Notes: generated by a model not told the origin, from the sequence alone. Positions 15,001 through 24,348 are shown, numbered from the stretch's first letter. The stretch is 64,000 nt of DNA from Viola odorata (GCA_963691705.1 OY829542.1:60412427-60476426), one strand, 5' to 3'. Program-made: numbers and translations.

Positions 15001-18000
15001 TCACAATGTCGTTATCCTCCACCCGAAACACTGACACTTTCGAATTCACAGAAGAGCTGACCGTGTGTAAACTGCCTGTTTCCGCCGTAATCTTCTTAAT
15101 CTTATCTCCCTTTCGCCTCGGCGTTGCAAGGGGATACTCCACCAGGCCCTGTTGAACCGAAGCTTGCTTCTCTTTTTCCGCCGATTCCGCTTCCTTGATC
15201 AAAGAAGGAATATGATGATCATTGCCACCAACCTCCTCTGCTTCCCCATAATTTCCTACCTCCGACTCCTCATCAGAAGCTTCTTCATCCGCATTGACAC
15301 CTATCCTCCAATCAAGATTGGAAATCTCCCCCTGCATAGGTTCCTCATGGCAATTCACAGTATAGCTAAAGTCCTCAACCTTTACCCGAATATCCTTCTT
15401 AACATACAGCTGTTCGGTTGTAACTAAAATCCTTGCCACGTCAAGCCTTCTACGAGCTAGTGTTTTATCATCCACTGCCACTAGATTCCCTAGCTTCGAC
15501 CCTATCTTCTCGAAGGTCTCAAATCCCCAGCTCTGGACCGGAACTCCCGAGCATTGGACCCAACACAGCCTACCAGTCTTTGAAAGAACCTCTGTCCATG
15601 GGACCACCTTGGAAAACAGGCGCCGGATGCCCTCATTAGTATTCAAAAGTGCTTGATCTCTGTCTTCCTGTCTGTCGAATTCAATCCAAACCAGACCCCT
15701 ACCAAGGATTCTTGTTACACCAGTCCACCCCAAATCAAGCACCAATTCTTGTATTTCTGGGATGTTCTCAATTTTCCTAAGAATGCCCACTACACTCCGA
15801 GATAGCCAATCCTTGTTTTCGTCCGGAATCTCCAAATCTAATACCTCAGCATCCTCCAATTCATTCACTTTTTCCTCCTCAGATTGACCTATCCGACCGT
15901 CTAGCTGTGAACCCAAGTCCTCTTTGGCTACCGATCCCTGCTGGTGATCACTTCCCGTATTGGAAACTGCTTCCTTATAAGACTGCTTGACTGCAACTTT
16001 TTCATCTGTGCAATCTCTCAATGTTCCTTCCTGGCTCCGAACCCAATATTTCCGCCTCGGATGTGAGCTCGAATTTCCCACGCGATCTTGGTTCAAGAAA
16101 CCCGACCCCCTTCTCCCAATTCGACCTAGGTTGGCCCTTATGCCCGAAACTCCTATGTGTTGACGGTCCAGAGCTAGTTCCATATCAATCCTATTCTCTA
16201 CCCAGTCAAATCGAACGAAACCAAATCGTTTCCCCGATTTATTCCTTCTGTTAGGAATAAACACATCCACTAGTCTGCCGAAATGAGGCAGATACCATCT
16301 CTGAGTGATTAGGTGTCGGAGCGCTCGATGATCAACATGTAAGGGTAGATTTTCCACGTAATAAGTGATTACATTTGCCAAATTCCGGTTAAAACCACTC
16401 ACTTTCTTAGTACCCGCCATCGTATAAATCCGTATAAAAGAAAATTACACCTAAAATCCTACTGACTTTCACCGATTTTACCTCAACTACCACCTCAGCC
16501 TCAGTAAGCGATAAAACTTGCTGATTCCTACCCAAAACAGCCTCCAGGCTCACCCCTTTCTCCGAATACCATGACAATCTAAGCTTGAAATCATACTAAA
16601 ATCCACAGTCTACTATATAACCACAAATATAAGGGCCCACGAAGTCCCTTCAATCCAAACCAAGCATAGCAGAAGAGAAATAATTAAAAGGATGTAGGAA
16701 ACAAGCCTGAATAGGAGAAAATTGCCCGAATTTCGACGGGTTCGAGTGAAAAGAGGTGAGGATCGCCGACGATAGTGAAATTGAAAACGGACCCCAGGAT
16801 CGTGACCGGACCGACGAGACGAGGAGAACGCCGGAGACGGCAGCGTCAGCGGAGGCCGGGGTGGGCCACACGCGCCGGCGCGTGGGAGAGGCACCACGGC
16901 GCTCCGTCTGCGCGTGGCAGCGCGTCAGTGTCCGGATGTGGCCGCTTCAAGTTGCTACAGCTTCGTCCCGGCCGTCTGCTTCCGTTTGGTATGGCGGTGA
17001 GAGTAGCAGATGGCTGGAAAGCGGCCCTCCGGTGATCAGAAGAGCTTGGATGAAAGAGAAAAGATGAATAGTAGATGGACTAAATTGCTACAGTAAAAAG
17101 TTGAGAGGATTTCGTTTTTTTGCTTTTTTAATAATATATTCTTTCTTCATGAGAGATGATATGTTAAATAATTGTTTGATTACTTTTGTTGAAAAAGAAA
17201 TTTTTGATAGTATAGAGAACAAGAGAATCATATAAGGATATTAGAAAATGAAAACTCGTAGAGAACAATTGTAAAAAAGTACGTATATTGTATAAATTCT
17301 AATATATAAATAATTTTTTTCTATATTGTCTTCTTATTTATTTTTTTGTTAAATTTATCTAAATATTTGTTATTTAGTGACAGATACAAATACTTTTAAG
17401 CATTTTTCCAATTTTTCATTTAGCTCGCTTACCTTCCCTTTAAAATACTCAAAAAATTATTATTACCATTTATAAACATCATCTCAAGCAAAATGAGTGG
17501 CATTTTATATTCTTGAATTTTATTCCTTCCAAATCCATTACTTATAACATTAATTCTAGATAAATAAATCAATTAATTAAAAATTAATTCAATGGCACCA
17601 CGGGGTCCCTAAGGTTATTATTTTCATTTTAGTTGATCCCTAACGGCGATTTTCGTTCAATTTGGTCCCGAACGTTAGCCACGTTAGCCACCGGGGGTCC
17701 TTCCTGACATAACGCCGTTAAACGGCCGTTAACTATCATTATTTTATTATTTTATCCGAAAAGCGACCTGATGGTGGACCCCACTTGTCAGATTTTTCTG
17801 AATTTTATTTTCTTATTCAGTAAAAATATTAATTTTATTAATTAGTTAATAAAACTTAAGTTAAAAAATAAAAAGCATAAATTATTAAAATTAAGTAAAC
17901 TGAATATTAATTTTAACTTCTTCTTTTTCTTTTTTCATTTTTCTTTTCCTTCCTTTTTAATTTACCAGATCTTTGAGCACGATGGTGCAGCAAACCAAAG

Positions 18001-21000
18001 GATTCATTTCATTAATCACCCCACCTTCCTCCTTCTTTCTTTTTTATTTTTTATTTTCTTTCTTTTATTTTTCAGAGCACTGTAAATTTTTTACTTTATT
18101 TAAGAAGTTTGACTTAAAAATGAATACGGATCTAGATCTAGATCCAGATCTGGATTATTATCTGTGTAGATTTGTTTGACCCCAAGAAGATCAAGGCTGA
18201 GGCGTCGTTACCGGTCAGCAAGGAAGGTGGGGTGATGGTGTTCCTGGTCTGACCGGGGATTGTGGAAGAGGGATGTTGGCCTTGATCAGAAGTAGTGAAG
18301 ACGACGATGATGGGTGGATCTTCGGTGGAGAGAAACAAACACAAATATCACAAGAACAAAGCTTGAGGTGGCGGCCCAATGGTGGAGTCGAGGGACGACG
18401 AGGACGAAGGTGACCGGTGATGTTCTGGGTTGATGGAGATTTGAAGATGGCGGTTGTTCTGGGGTTGAGATCGGACGGGGATTGGATTGGTTGTTATCGA
18501 TGATGGCTGATTGGGGTCTGTTTTGTCGATTTTTGGTGGCTAGTGTTGAAACGGAGATACGAAAATTGTGATTCGGTCGGGATATGGGCGGCTAGGTGAC
18601 AAACGACGATGGAAACGGAGGCAGTGAGGGTGGATCAGCGGATTGGTGCTGAACGGCGATGGATGATGATTGAATTTGTTGGGTCGGGTTTGGATTTTAG
18701 GACGGGTTTTGGATCAGAGGCGAATTGGTGATGGAAGTACTTGGTGGTGATGGAATGAGGAGAGAAATTAAACAATTGATGAAGAAATATTCAGTGTAAG
18801 TATGTGGAAGAGGAGTACGAAGGGTAGAAGATTAAAGAAAGAGGAAGAAGAAGAGCGTGATGTTACCTGGAGAAGGAAGAGAAAGAACAAGAAACAAATG
18901 AATTTTTAAAATTAATTATAATAATTTATCCTTTTTGTTTTTTAACTTAAATTTTATTAATTTATTTTTTAAAAATAATTAATAAAACTGTTATTTTCAG
19001 ATTTTCAGAGAGAGTAAAAAAAATGCTATTATTTTTCATTTATCAAAATTCAGTTTAATTAATGAAACGTAAGTGGGTCCCGCATAAAATAAAAATTCAG
19101 TTTAATTAATTTCAGTTTTATTAATTTGGTTTTTGAAAATTTTAAAAAAAAATATTAAAACATTTTTTTAGATATTAAGAGGATAACATTCTGACGCAAT
19201 CTGTCTTATAGGGCCCATCGTCAGCGCTTTTCAGACAAAATAATAAAAAAATGGCGGTTAACGGCTGTGTACCGGCGTTATGTCAGGAAAGACCCCTGGT
19301 GGCTAACGTGGCTAACGTTCGGGACCAAATTAAACGAAAATTGCCGTTAGGGACCAACTAAAATGAAAATAATAACCTTAGGGACTCCGTGGTGCCATAA
19401 ACCGTGCAAACTAAAAGCTTTAAAATTATTTAAGCAACAGGTAGTTATAACCGTTAAACTGTGAGAACTAAAATCTCACATAATACGAAAAATAAAAAGT
19501 AAATATTAGAAGTATAGTTTGATGACATAAATTCACTGTACTTTAATATTTTGATTATTTACCTCTTGTACAATTTCATATTTTTTTGGTATGAGAGAGG
19601 AGAGAACTAAAAAGACTTGACCATTCTCACCACAATTTTTTTAGGCATGTATAGATTTTGACGGTTAATTTAAAAGTAATAATATCGGTTTTAATTTAAA
19701 CTAAATATGAAATTAAATCACTACACATTCCGTGTATTAAACTCCACTCAGCAACTTCGGCGGGGAGTGAAACCTTAGTTTAATAAATTAAAAATATACT
19801 CCCTCCGGTTCGAAACAAACGTCGTTTTAGCATTTGCTTTTACTGTTTCGGCACGTATGGTAAAACGGTCAGTAGACTCACTATTTGAGACAATTTTGCC
19901 CCAAATTTTTTTCTGGGAAGTACGTTAAGGAACGTTCACAAAAAATTCGGATTTTTTTGAGGTCAAATAGTACCTCATCCGGCATCCTCGATATGCGTTG
20001 CCTACTGAATATTGGGATACGAGGAAGTCCTTTATTAGGTACCAGAGGGAGTACTTTATTACGATGGAAAACAAGTTTTGGATAACTATATATTAAAATA
20101 TTAAATATGTTAAAACTAAAAACTATAATAAAGTAAAAGTATTTTCTTATGTATTGTTTTATATACTGTAAAATTTTCTCCTCAAACTCGAAACATTAGT
20201 TGATAGAATATGATCAAGACATTATTTCCCCTCCAATTAATATACTTTTATCATGCATTATTCTAATTCCCTACAACCTTGAACGTTTTTTATTTATACC
20301 AAATTGGTCCAACTAGTATTATTGATTCATTTTTTGGTAGATTTAACATGATCTAATTAGTACCATAAATAATTTTAGAGCGAGTATTTTCACTTTTTTC
20401 CATGTTTTGCTTTATGTAATTTTCTTTCTAATGATAAAATATTATGGTATCAATCATCATTTTAGATATCAACTCAATCAATTATGTGAAAATTAGCAGT
20501 AAAGTGAATCAACGCATTTGATCGAATATGTTCAGATATGGGTAGAAGTGTTCCTTCCGAAATTCCAAAATTTGAAGTTCGGAATTTCAAACTTTTTGAA
20601 ATTCATTCCGTTATGTTCTATTAGTTTCATAATTCCGAAATTCTGACTTCCGAATTATTTTCGAACGGAAATTCAGAACTTACAAAACCAAGCCAACCAA
20701 TCTTCCACTCTTTTCCTTTCTACTGGGCCGGCCCACTGACTCAAGCCAGCCAGCCCACCAGCCAAACCTTAAAATCATCTTCTTCTTCCTCCAGCTAATG
20801 TCGCCTCTGCCGCCACCAACAACAACAACACCACCACCACCTCTAGTTCTTGGCGAACCCCTAAACTAGCCTGTTTAGGTTAATTAACAACCTTAATTAA
20901 GGCCACAGTTGCATTAATTTAGCACCCTATTCTGCAAATAATGGACCAGACATGCACCTGCTTAACATTAACTTACCACCAACTTCCACAATTATGGTGG

Positions 21001-21995
21001 TCAATGGTAGGCTACAAGAGCAGAACCAAGAACCCAGCAGACCAAAATTAACTCAGCTTCTGCTGTGTTTCAGATTTCTGCAAATTCAATTCTTACCCAG
21101 CAGACCAAAATGAAATCATACACATTCCTAATCCTATTTCATCAAATCACATCCAAAGACAAACATATAAGATCATATCAAATAACCCACGGCGGGGTCG
21201 ACGGTGAGGAAGACGAAGTCACCGAGGCCATCAATGGCGCAACCCAAGAAATCGAAGCCAGGACCAAGGTTTGCGACGGTGGCGGGAGCGAAGGATCTGA
21301 CGGAGGTGAAGACGGGTGGTGAGGGAGGTGTTGCAGCGGAGGAGGGATTGTTTGGAAATGGAGAGCGAGATGGAGAAGGAGAACAAAATCCTTGCTCCAA
21401 AGAGTGAAGAAACTGGTTTCTGGTTTGGTTTGGAAGCGAAGATTGGCAAGTGATGATGGCCATGGATTCATGTATTGGTAACGGAAGGTTCATACCGAAC
21501 TTTCATTCCCAACTTCCGTTCCGTTCGGGAATGAAAATCCCGAACCCAAATTTCAAAATTCCAAATTTTTATTTCCGAACAACCAAAACTTCAATTTCAT
21601 AATTTCGATGAACACTCCGATCCATATGGGGTTAAATTGAGAGCAACCAATACGACTTTAAATTTTGCAATAAAACTACACTAACCTTCCATTAAGGGAA
21701 TTCATCACTTTGAAATTCGTTCCACCAAAATGATTCATAAAAGCACTCTTCCCTGAAATTTGAATAAGTTAGTTTCTTAATAGAAAATAAAAGGGGAAAA
21801 TGACCCAAAAAGAATGAAACGTAAGAACAAGATACCGCTGCTTTGCGGGCCAATGATGGCGATGAGGGCATAGTCGACGCCGCACTTGGAAAAGTTAGTG
21901 GCGGTGATGAAGTCGTGGAGTCCTTTCTCGTTGAACTCCCCTTTCCCGTCAATCAGTTGAAAACTGTGGCAGTCTTTCTGCGTCGGCGACATCAT
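1..21995 (-). CDS. RHD3-like: RHD3/SEY1-like dynamin-type GTPase gene, 5' two-thirds of exons (runs off left edge)
   Basis: RHD3 proteins are ER-membrane GTPases that fuse ER tubules, the plant counterparts of atlastin and Sey1p. Fifteen GT-AG exons join in phase: 21995-21836, 21752-21686, 9872-9767, 9679-9609, 5796-5733, 5460-5395, 5292-5245, 5115-5053, 4938-4882, 4749-4615, 1810-1742, 1647-1556, 596-518, 447-282 and 53 to beyond 1. They give about 432 residues; the family is near 800, so the three-helix part and membrane anchors lie outside. Visible motifs are the P-loop GPQSSGKS (residues 49-56), switch NQTTQG (77-82), G3 DIEG (100-103) and the family's G4 RDKT (174-177), followed by WCHDIG and GVVPA blocks. 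Introns 2 (11.8 kb), 4 (3.8 kb) and 10 (2.8 kb) are inflated by transposons. It is rather diverged, possibly a paralogue. The start is MMSPTQ (21995); the second Met at 21992 is equally possible. Confidence 0.85.
1982..3731. mobile_element. Solo LTR (1.75 kb) in intron 10 of the RHD3-like gene
   Basis: The segment starts TGATAGCG and ends CATTATCA, and is flanked on both sides by the 5-bp direct repeat CCAAT (1977-1981 and 3732-3736). That is the signature of a lone LTR left by recombination. Inside are blocks of the repeated phrase GGTCCCGA, but no protease, RT or integrase coding. The short internal open frames (such as 2138-2437) match nothing I recognise. Family unassigned. Confidence 0.75.
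3785..4290. repeat. Degenerate 51-bp tandem repeat in intron 10
   Basis: A run of related units built on ATTAATTTAGT...TTCGTAAAAAT..CTCAATTAAA repeats about every 51 bp (clearest at 4080-4215). Units have diverged and lengths vary. An open frame at 4000-4215 is only the translation of this repeat (a 17-residue periodicity) and is not a gene. Confidence 0.6.
4319..4551. mobile_element. Stowaway-type MITE, near-perfect foldback
   Basis: It starts CTCCCTATGTCCCC and ends GGGGACGGAGGGAG, flanked by TA dinucleotides (4317-4318 and 4552-4553), as expected for Tc1/mariner-derived Stowaway MITEs. Both arms are complementary over most of their length, so transcripts would fold into one long hairpin. 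It sits in intron 10 of the RHD3-like gene. A related element lies at 19799-20051. Confidence 0.8.
5958..9376. mobile_element. Large solo LTR (3.4 kb) in intron 4 of the RHD3-like gene
   Basis: The element begins TGTTGCTACCCG and ends GACGGTGCGACA. Both sides carry the 5-bp duplication GTAGT (5953-5957 and 9377-9381). No retrotransposon protein is encoded. Internal structure includes a GTGACAATTTTC..AACTCGAGCTTTAGAGCTCAC block present twice (about 7530-7570 and 7905-7945), four copies of a GTGTGCGGCTT..CCCCAC motif (7695-8735), and the phrase GGTGCCTAACACCTTCCCGAG near the end. The size suggests a long-LTR Ty3/gypsy lineage, but that is inference. Confidence 0.75.
9880..10938. other. Unassigned intron 2 sequence
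   Basis: This is the part of RHD3-like intron 2 between exon 3 and the LINE. A 16-bp direct repeat ATTTTTTATGTCAATA occurs near 9887 and 9944. After it, 9965-10020 (GGATCCAGCCCAAGG..) resembles the end of a TIR element, but no matching right end was found. No coding region is recognised. Confidence 0.4.
11145..14816 (-). CDS. LINE ORF2: AP endonuclease and reverse transcriptase
   Basis: This is the catalytic protein of the LINE: it nicks the target DNA and reverse-transcribes the element RNA in place. From the preferred start ([11 protein letters not shown] at 14816) it is 1,223 residues. An APE-like endonuclease fills roughly the first 230 residues ([25 protein letters not shown]). The reverse transcriptase lies in the middle ([31 protein letters not shown] with the catalytic DD). 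A zinc-binding zf-RVT motif with CPMC..C spacing lies near the C terminus. No RNase H domain is seen. The frame extends upstream to an in-frame Met at 14882, but the start at 14816 fits because endonuclease homology begins there and its ATG overlaps the ORF1 stop (TAATG). No internal stop or frameshift is seen. Confidence 0.93.
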   Translation of the reverse strand: MVQLFSWNCRGILSIRKRRFIKKIFQGEQASFCLLQESKREDIDEFFIHELGGNNETRWVYAPSIGRSGGLVTMWDSKVFQMDYSEVGNRFIWMEGILTENNMRCAVLNVYAPNEVLLRGQLWEILGRKIESATIPVLVAGDFNETLVPTDRLHGGGYSRGMVQFQDWVDRCGLQDIRLVGRRFTWSNAISRSKIDRVFVQEGWMNYISDCELSALEKNGSDHTPLFLRYDRVDWGPKPFRDLSVWWEERGFKDLVAGWWSDACIEFPGNYRVIHKMRYLKKKIQTLNKDVFGNVESNLRDLQDRLEAFDRLGDDRPLTQEEQREHNDNRLQVWAQQERVDRYWQQKNRLKWNIKGDRNTGYFHRMAKIAVKRNNIREIMTPSERLTDPVAIKRAAVQYYETFFRSVRWNRPRIQDLGFLKLTEEEASRLEMEVTRAEIWEAVKDCDGQKTPGPDGFSMRFLQKAWHIIGDDYCRLIQEFFRSGIFPSGANSSFLTLIPKINDAKRFSDYRPISLVSSYYKIVSKVMARRLSEVITKVVGEVQHGFIKGRQTLDCVMTANEVVHYLQETKQQGLLFKLDFEKAYDSIEWEYLDDVMRHMGFRGRWRNWINQCISTNKVSILVNGSPSGQFCVGRGLRQGCSMSPFLFNIAAEGLHRLFVRAEEVGIQRGIGNPSAGWNLSHLQFADDTLVFVNNNEEEIRGVKGILRWYDAYSGLRVNFHKSTLVGVNLSEQIGGILATRSGCKYEVLPCKYLGSLVGFNPRRKSGWEFLIQKMRKKLSTWKGRLLSMGGRVTLIKSALASLPIYNMSIYMMPKSVAKQCEGVMRRFLWSGSDVNKGLAKVNWKEVTRSTTLGGLGIGRIQDRNISLLFKWVWEMLRGSRKLWADIVRRQYNLLSVGDLWKDREGRMSPVWRDILGVCGRGSAFFELWTDNTSIKIGDGTRTIFWWDTWAGKKPLALEHPRLYHISSNQYGTVKEFGTWIDSVWEWETVWRRGLFEWERDEWVCLRAQLPLPCRGDQHPVLRWELDQTGTYTVNSGYKKWEESRFEPAPLLQSCWTSLAPYRVEFFLWLALRERIVTRTFLMRRNMIPESLNVCPMCNREPENVTHLFLRCEIASGIWEFIMRWLQVVWCQPQNLSDMWQTWGNYLPCTDKQTSRAWKILFYAVIWTIWKTRNEVVFRQTEYSDSRCINMIYSLWHWWLKSKDNGFAYSLSDVIQSPAWLLNR
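14816..16420 (-). CDS. LINE ORF1: RRM/DUF4283-type RNA-binding protein
   Basis: 534 residues. Plant L1 ORF1 proteins coat the element RNA. An RRM-like fold is suggested at residues 17-100, with an RNP2-like YYVENLP (20-26) and an RNP1-like KRFGFVRF (64-71). A DUF4283-like region follows (about 205-300, with DWLSRSVVG and VWIEFDR). The acidic and lysine-rich C-terminal third is low complexity. No clear CCHC zinc knuckle is visible, unlike many plant ORF1 proteins. The stop TAA (14818-14816) shares its last base with the ORF2 ATG. Confidence 0.85.
   Translation of the reverse strand: MAGTKKVSGFNRNLANVITYYVENLPLHVDHRALRHLITQRWYLPHFGRLVDVFIPNRRNKSGKRFGFVRFDWVENRIDMELALDRQHIGVSGIRANLGRIGRRGSGFLNQDRVGNSSSHPRRKYWVRSQEGTLRDCTDEKVAVKQSYKEAVSNTGSDHQQGSVAKEDLGSQLDGRIGQSEEEKVNELEDAEVLDLEIPDENKDWLSRSVVGILRKIENIPEIQELVLDLGWTGVTRILGRGLVWIEFDRQEDRDQALLNTNEGIRRLFSKVVPWTEVLSKTGRLCWVQCSGVPVQSWGFETFEKIGSKLGNLVAVDDKTLARRRLDVARILVTTEQLYVKKDIRVKVEDFSYTVNCHEEPMQGEISNLDWRIGVNADEEASDEESEVGNYGEAEEVGGNDHHIPSLIKEAESAEKEKQASVQQGLVEYPLATPRRKGDKIKKITAETGSLHTVSSSVNSKVSVFRVEDNDIVNMNKLADANVVETDTWEIGRALSITDHASEEAIKAFDRERCGVERDNMRGKAVPVASAVLT
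17592..19398. mobile_element. Non-autonomous MULE-like element with about 200-bp inverted repeats
   Basis: The left end (ATGGCACCACGGGGTCCCTAAGG) and right end (CCTTAGGGACTCCGTGGTGCCAT) are inverted copies that extend inward about 200 bp through GTTAGCCACGTTAGCCACC and the GGCCGTTAAC region. Long TIRs and the lack of a transposase fit a Mutator-like MITE. I saw no clean 9-bp target duplication. The core (about 17985-18880) is much more GC-rich and could be captured sequence, but I recognise no gene in it. It lies in intron 2 of the RHD3-like gene. Confidence 0.7.
19799..20051. mobile_element. Stowaway-type MITE
   Basis: Ends are CTCCCTCCGGTTC and ACCAGAGGGAG, flanked by TA (19797-19798 and 20052-20053). 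Internal sequence shares GAGGTCAAATAGT..CTCATCCG with the Stowaway at 4319-4551, so both belong to related families. Its arms are more diverged than those of the 4319 copy. It lies in intron 2 of the RHD3-like gene. Confidence 0.75.
20543..21622. mobile_element. hAT-like non-autonomous element carrying a homoserine kinase fragment
   Basis: The ends TAGAAGTGTTC and GAACACTCCGA are imperfect inverted repeats of the hAT type (9 of 11 match), followed inward by AT-rich subterminal runs of TTCCGAAATTCC motifs on both sides. Flanks carry GATATGGG (20535-20542) and CATATGGG (21623-21630), an 8-bp duplication with one mismatch. Within 21190-21471 it holds the coding start of homoserine kinase on the minus strand. 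It sits in intron 2, about 65 bp from exon 2 of the RHD3-like gene. Exact ends are uncertain by about 2 bp. Confidence 0.6.
21190..21463 (-). pseudogene. Homoserine kinase 5' fragment (captured)
   Basis: Homoserine kinase phosphorylates homoserine in plastids, the branch step to threonine and methionine. Reading from MAIITCQ at 21463, a serine/proline-rich stretch like a plastid transit peptide runs for about 50 residues. The strongly conserved GHMP-kinase N terminus [18 protein letters not shown] and DGLGD follow, and similarity stops after VDPAV. The frame is open with no introns, but the rest of the kinase, including the ATP-binding loop, is absent. It is therefore a truncated duplicate inside the hAT-like element, not a working enzyme gene. 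The ORF upstream of the MAIIT start lies in element sequence. Confidence 0.85.
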
Positions 21996-22149
21996 TTTTT
22001 TTCTTCCTTCGTTTTTCTTTTGTTTTTTGACTCCAAAGCGAATGTTGTACGAGAGACAGAAAACTCCGAAGGAAAGAAACTACATATAACGAGAGCACGA
22101 AACATAAGTCCATGTGCCGCGTGCTGCAAAGTCTAACTCGGCCGCGTTT

Positions 22150-22482
22150 GCTTAATACATAAGCTATCTAGTTGTGAACTTTATTCGAAGTTCGCAGTCT
22201 AACTTTAGCAATTTTTTAAACATTTTTTGAAAAAATTTAATTTCTTTTTAATTTCTTTTATAAAATGACATGATAGCCACATCAGTAAAAATAATAATAA
22301 TAAATTTCGTTTTGCTTAATACATAAGCTATCTAGTTGTGAACTTTATTCGAAGTTCGCAGTCTAACTTTAGCAATTTTTTAAACATTTTTTGAAAATTT
22401 TGAATTTTATTTTTATTTTTTTAATTTCTTTTATAAAATGGCATGATACCCACATCAGGAAAAATAATAATAATAAATTTCG
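22150..22482. repeat. Tandem 164-bp duplication upstream of the RHD3-like gene
   Basis: The unit starting CTTAATACATAAGCTATC occurs at about 22151 and again at about 22315. Both copies run through AGTTCGCAGTCTAAC, a poly-T/A section and GACATGATAGCCACATCA or a close variant, ending in AATAATAATAATAAATTTCG. Copies differ by a few substitutions and a small insertion. The array begins about 155 bp upstream of the RHD3-like start codon, so it lies in its promoter or 5' leader region. Confidence 0.85.
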
Positions 22483-23125
22483 CATAAAACACTTAACGGT
22501 CTGCAATAAATGGAGTTAATATAAAATCTGAATAGAAACGAGTACGAGAGTCAAATGTAAACAAAAATAAAATAAAATATCAAATTAATACACTAAAATA
22601 AATGCAGGCGTCATTTTTGATATTATCCTCTCTTTTTAACTCAACGATGTCTATTAATTTGTACCATTATTTTTTTGTAGTTGGAGAGTTGGAGGTGGAA
22701 TTGTGGGGTTGGCACATCCACAAATCTCTAATCTTATTTTTTTTATTTTAATCAATTCTTAACGTCTCTTTTTGTGCAATACTGCCCTACATATTATAGA
22801 CGTTAGTTATCCGGAGTCCCTACTCTTAGAACAATGACAAATAATAATTAATTTTGATTTTTTTATTATTAAATTTTTAAAAGTTAATTTTGTTGGGCCC
22901 CTTTTTATCAAATTTTCTGATAGATTTACCTTTTCTTTTCTTTTTTTCTAACCACAATGTATAATTAAGGGAAAAGAAAATTTAAATTAAACCCAAATCC
23001 TATTTTCTCGTTGTGCTACAATTCTTTATTTTCATTTTTATTTTTTATTTTTAATTAAACTCAATAAACAATTATTCCTTATGTCCATTTCTTTATTTCT
23101 TTTTTCTTCTCTTCTCCCTACGACT
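22483..23125. other. AT-rich intergenic stretch
   Basis: No gene, inverted repeat or recognised transposon end is seen. It is AT-rich with homopolymer runs. Confidence 0.5.
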
Positions 23126-23280
23126 AGGAGTGTCAATTTGGGACCAGACCCGTAGACCTGGCCCGAAGCTGAGGTTTCGGGCCGAGTCTGAGACCAAATT
23201 TTGGTCCTGTTTTGGATCGGGACCAGGTCGGGTCCCGACTCGAAAATTTTCGGGTCTGACCTGACCAAATAAAAAAAAAA

Positions 23281-24348
23281 GGGCAAAAGACAGATTGACA
23301 CCCAGCTTTTACTAGAAAAGACAGATTGGCACCCAACTTTTGCAACTCACCAATTTGGCACCCAAGTTTTCTTCGTTAGACAATTTAGCACCCAATATTT
23401 CCTCCGTTAGACAATTAAGCCACCGTGGCAGACAATTTTGACTAACGGTGTTAAATAATTGACACGTGGCCGTTGTCAAAATAGGGAGAAATCTTAAAAA
23501 CTATACAAAATATAAAAAAAAATTCAAAAAATATAAAAAAAACCAGAAAAATATGGAAAAAATAAAAAGAGAAAAAAATTATAATGTAAAAAAATATAGA
23601 AAATTCAAACCAATAGGATTTTTCAAAAAATGGACAAAATCCTTATCACTTTCTTCTTCAATCCCTTCAACAAACTCACTATCCTAAAAGAGAAACTAAA
23701 AAGATGAGGTGTGGAGGGGTGAAGTTAGCATTTCTAGCATCTATACGGAGTGCGTTTTTTCTTTTTTCTTTTTTTCTTCTTATATTTTTCTATTTTTAAG
23801 GTATTTTATTTGAAAATAATTTATTTTTACACTCTACGGAATGTCTAATTTTTTTTTTAAAAAATCTATTGGTTTGTATTTCCTATTTTTTATTTATAAT
23901 TTTTAAAAAATATTTTGTTTCCATATTTTTCTGGATTTTTTTATATTTTTTGAATTTTTTATATTTTTCTGAACTTTTTTATATTTTTTGGAATTTTTTA
24001 TATATTTTCTGATTTTTTTAAAAAGTTTTTATATATTTTCTGAACTTTTTTTATATATTTTTTGGATTTTTATAAATGTTTTAAAGATTTTCTTCATATT
24101 TTTACAATTTTTATATTTTTTAAAATGCTGATGTGGCATGCCACTTCAGCAGATAACAGCCACGTGTCAATTATTTAACACCGTTAGTCAAAATTGACGA
24201 CCACAGTGTCCTAATTGTCTAACGGAGGAAATGTTGGGTGCTAAATTGTCTAACGGAGAAAACTTGGGTGCCAAATTGGTGAGTTGCAAAAGTTGGGTGC
24301 CAATTTGTCTTTTCTAGTAAAAGCTGGGTGCCAATCTGTCTTTTACCC
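23281..24348. mobile_element. MULE-type MITE with about 200-bp TIRs
   Basis: Left end GGGCAAAAGACAGATTG and right end CAATCTGTCTTTTACCC are inverted. The arms share a chain of phrases (AAGCTGGGTGCCAA, GTCTAACGGAG, GACACGTGGC / GCCACGTGTCAATT) over about 200 bp. It is inserted in an A-run, with A9-10 on both sides, consistent with a 9-bp target duplication. The core is AT-rich repeats without coding. A diverged relative lies at about 33015-33570. Confidence 0.8.

Larger units (their letters stand above)
10939..17148 (-). mobile_element. Full-length L1-type LINE retrotransposon
   Basis: A 17-bp target-site duplication ATGAGAGATGATATGTT lies at 10922-10938 and 17149-17165, exactly bounding the element. 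On the minus strand it has a GC-rich 5' UTR (about 16421-17148), ORF1 (16420-14816), ORF2 (14816-11145), a 3' UTR of about 200 bp and a short poly(A) (T-run at about 10937-10945). Both frames are open and the duplication is identical on each side, which points to a recent insertion. It lies in intron 2 of the RHD3-like gene in the same orientation as the gene. Confidence 0.93.

Noticed and set aside
21686..21995. RHD3 P-loop exons taken as another captured gene fragment
   Set aside because: Their splice phases continue exactly into exon 3 at 9872 and on to position 1, so they are the true 5' end of the host gene.
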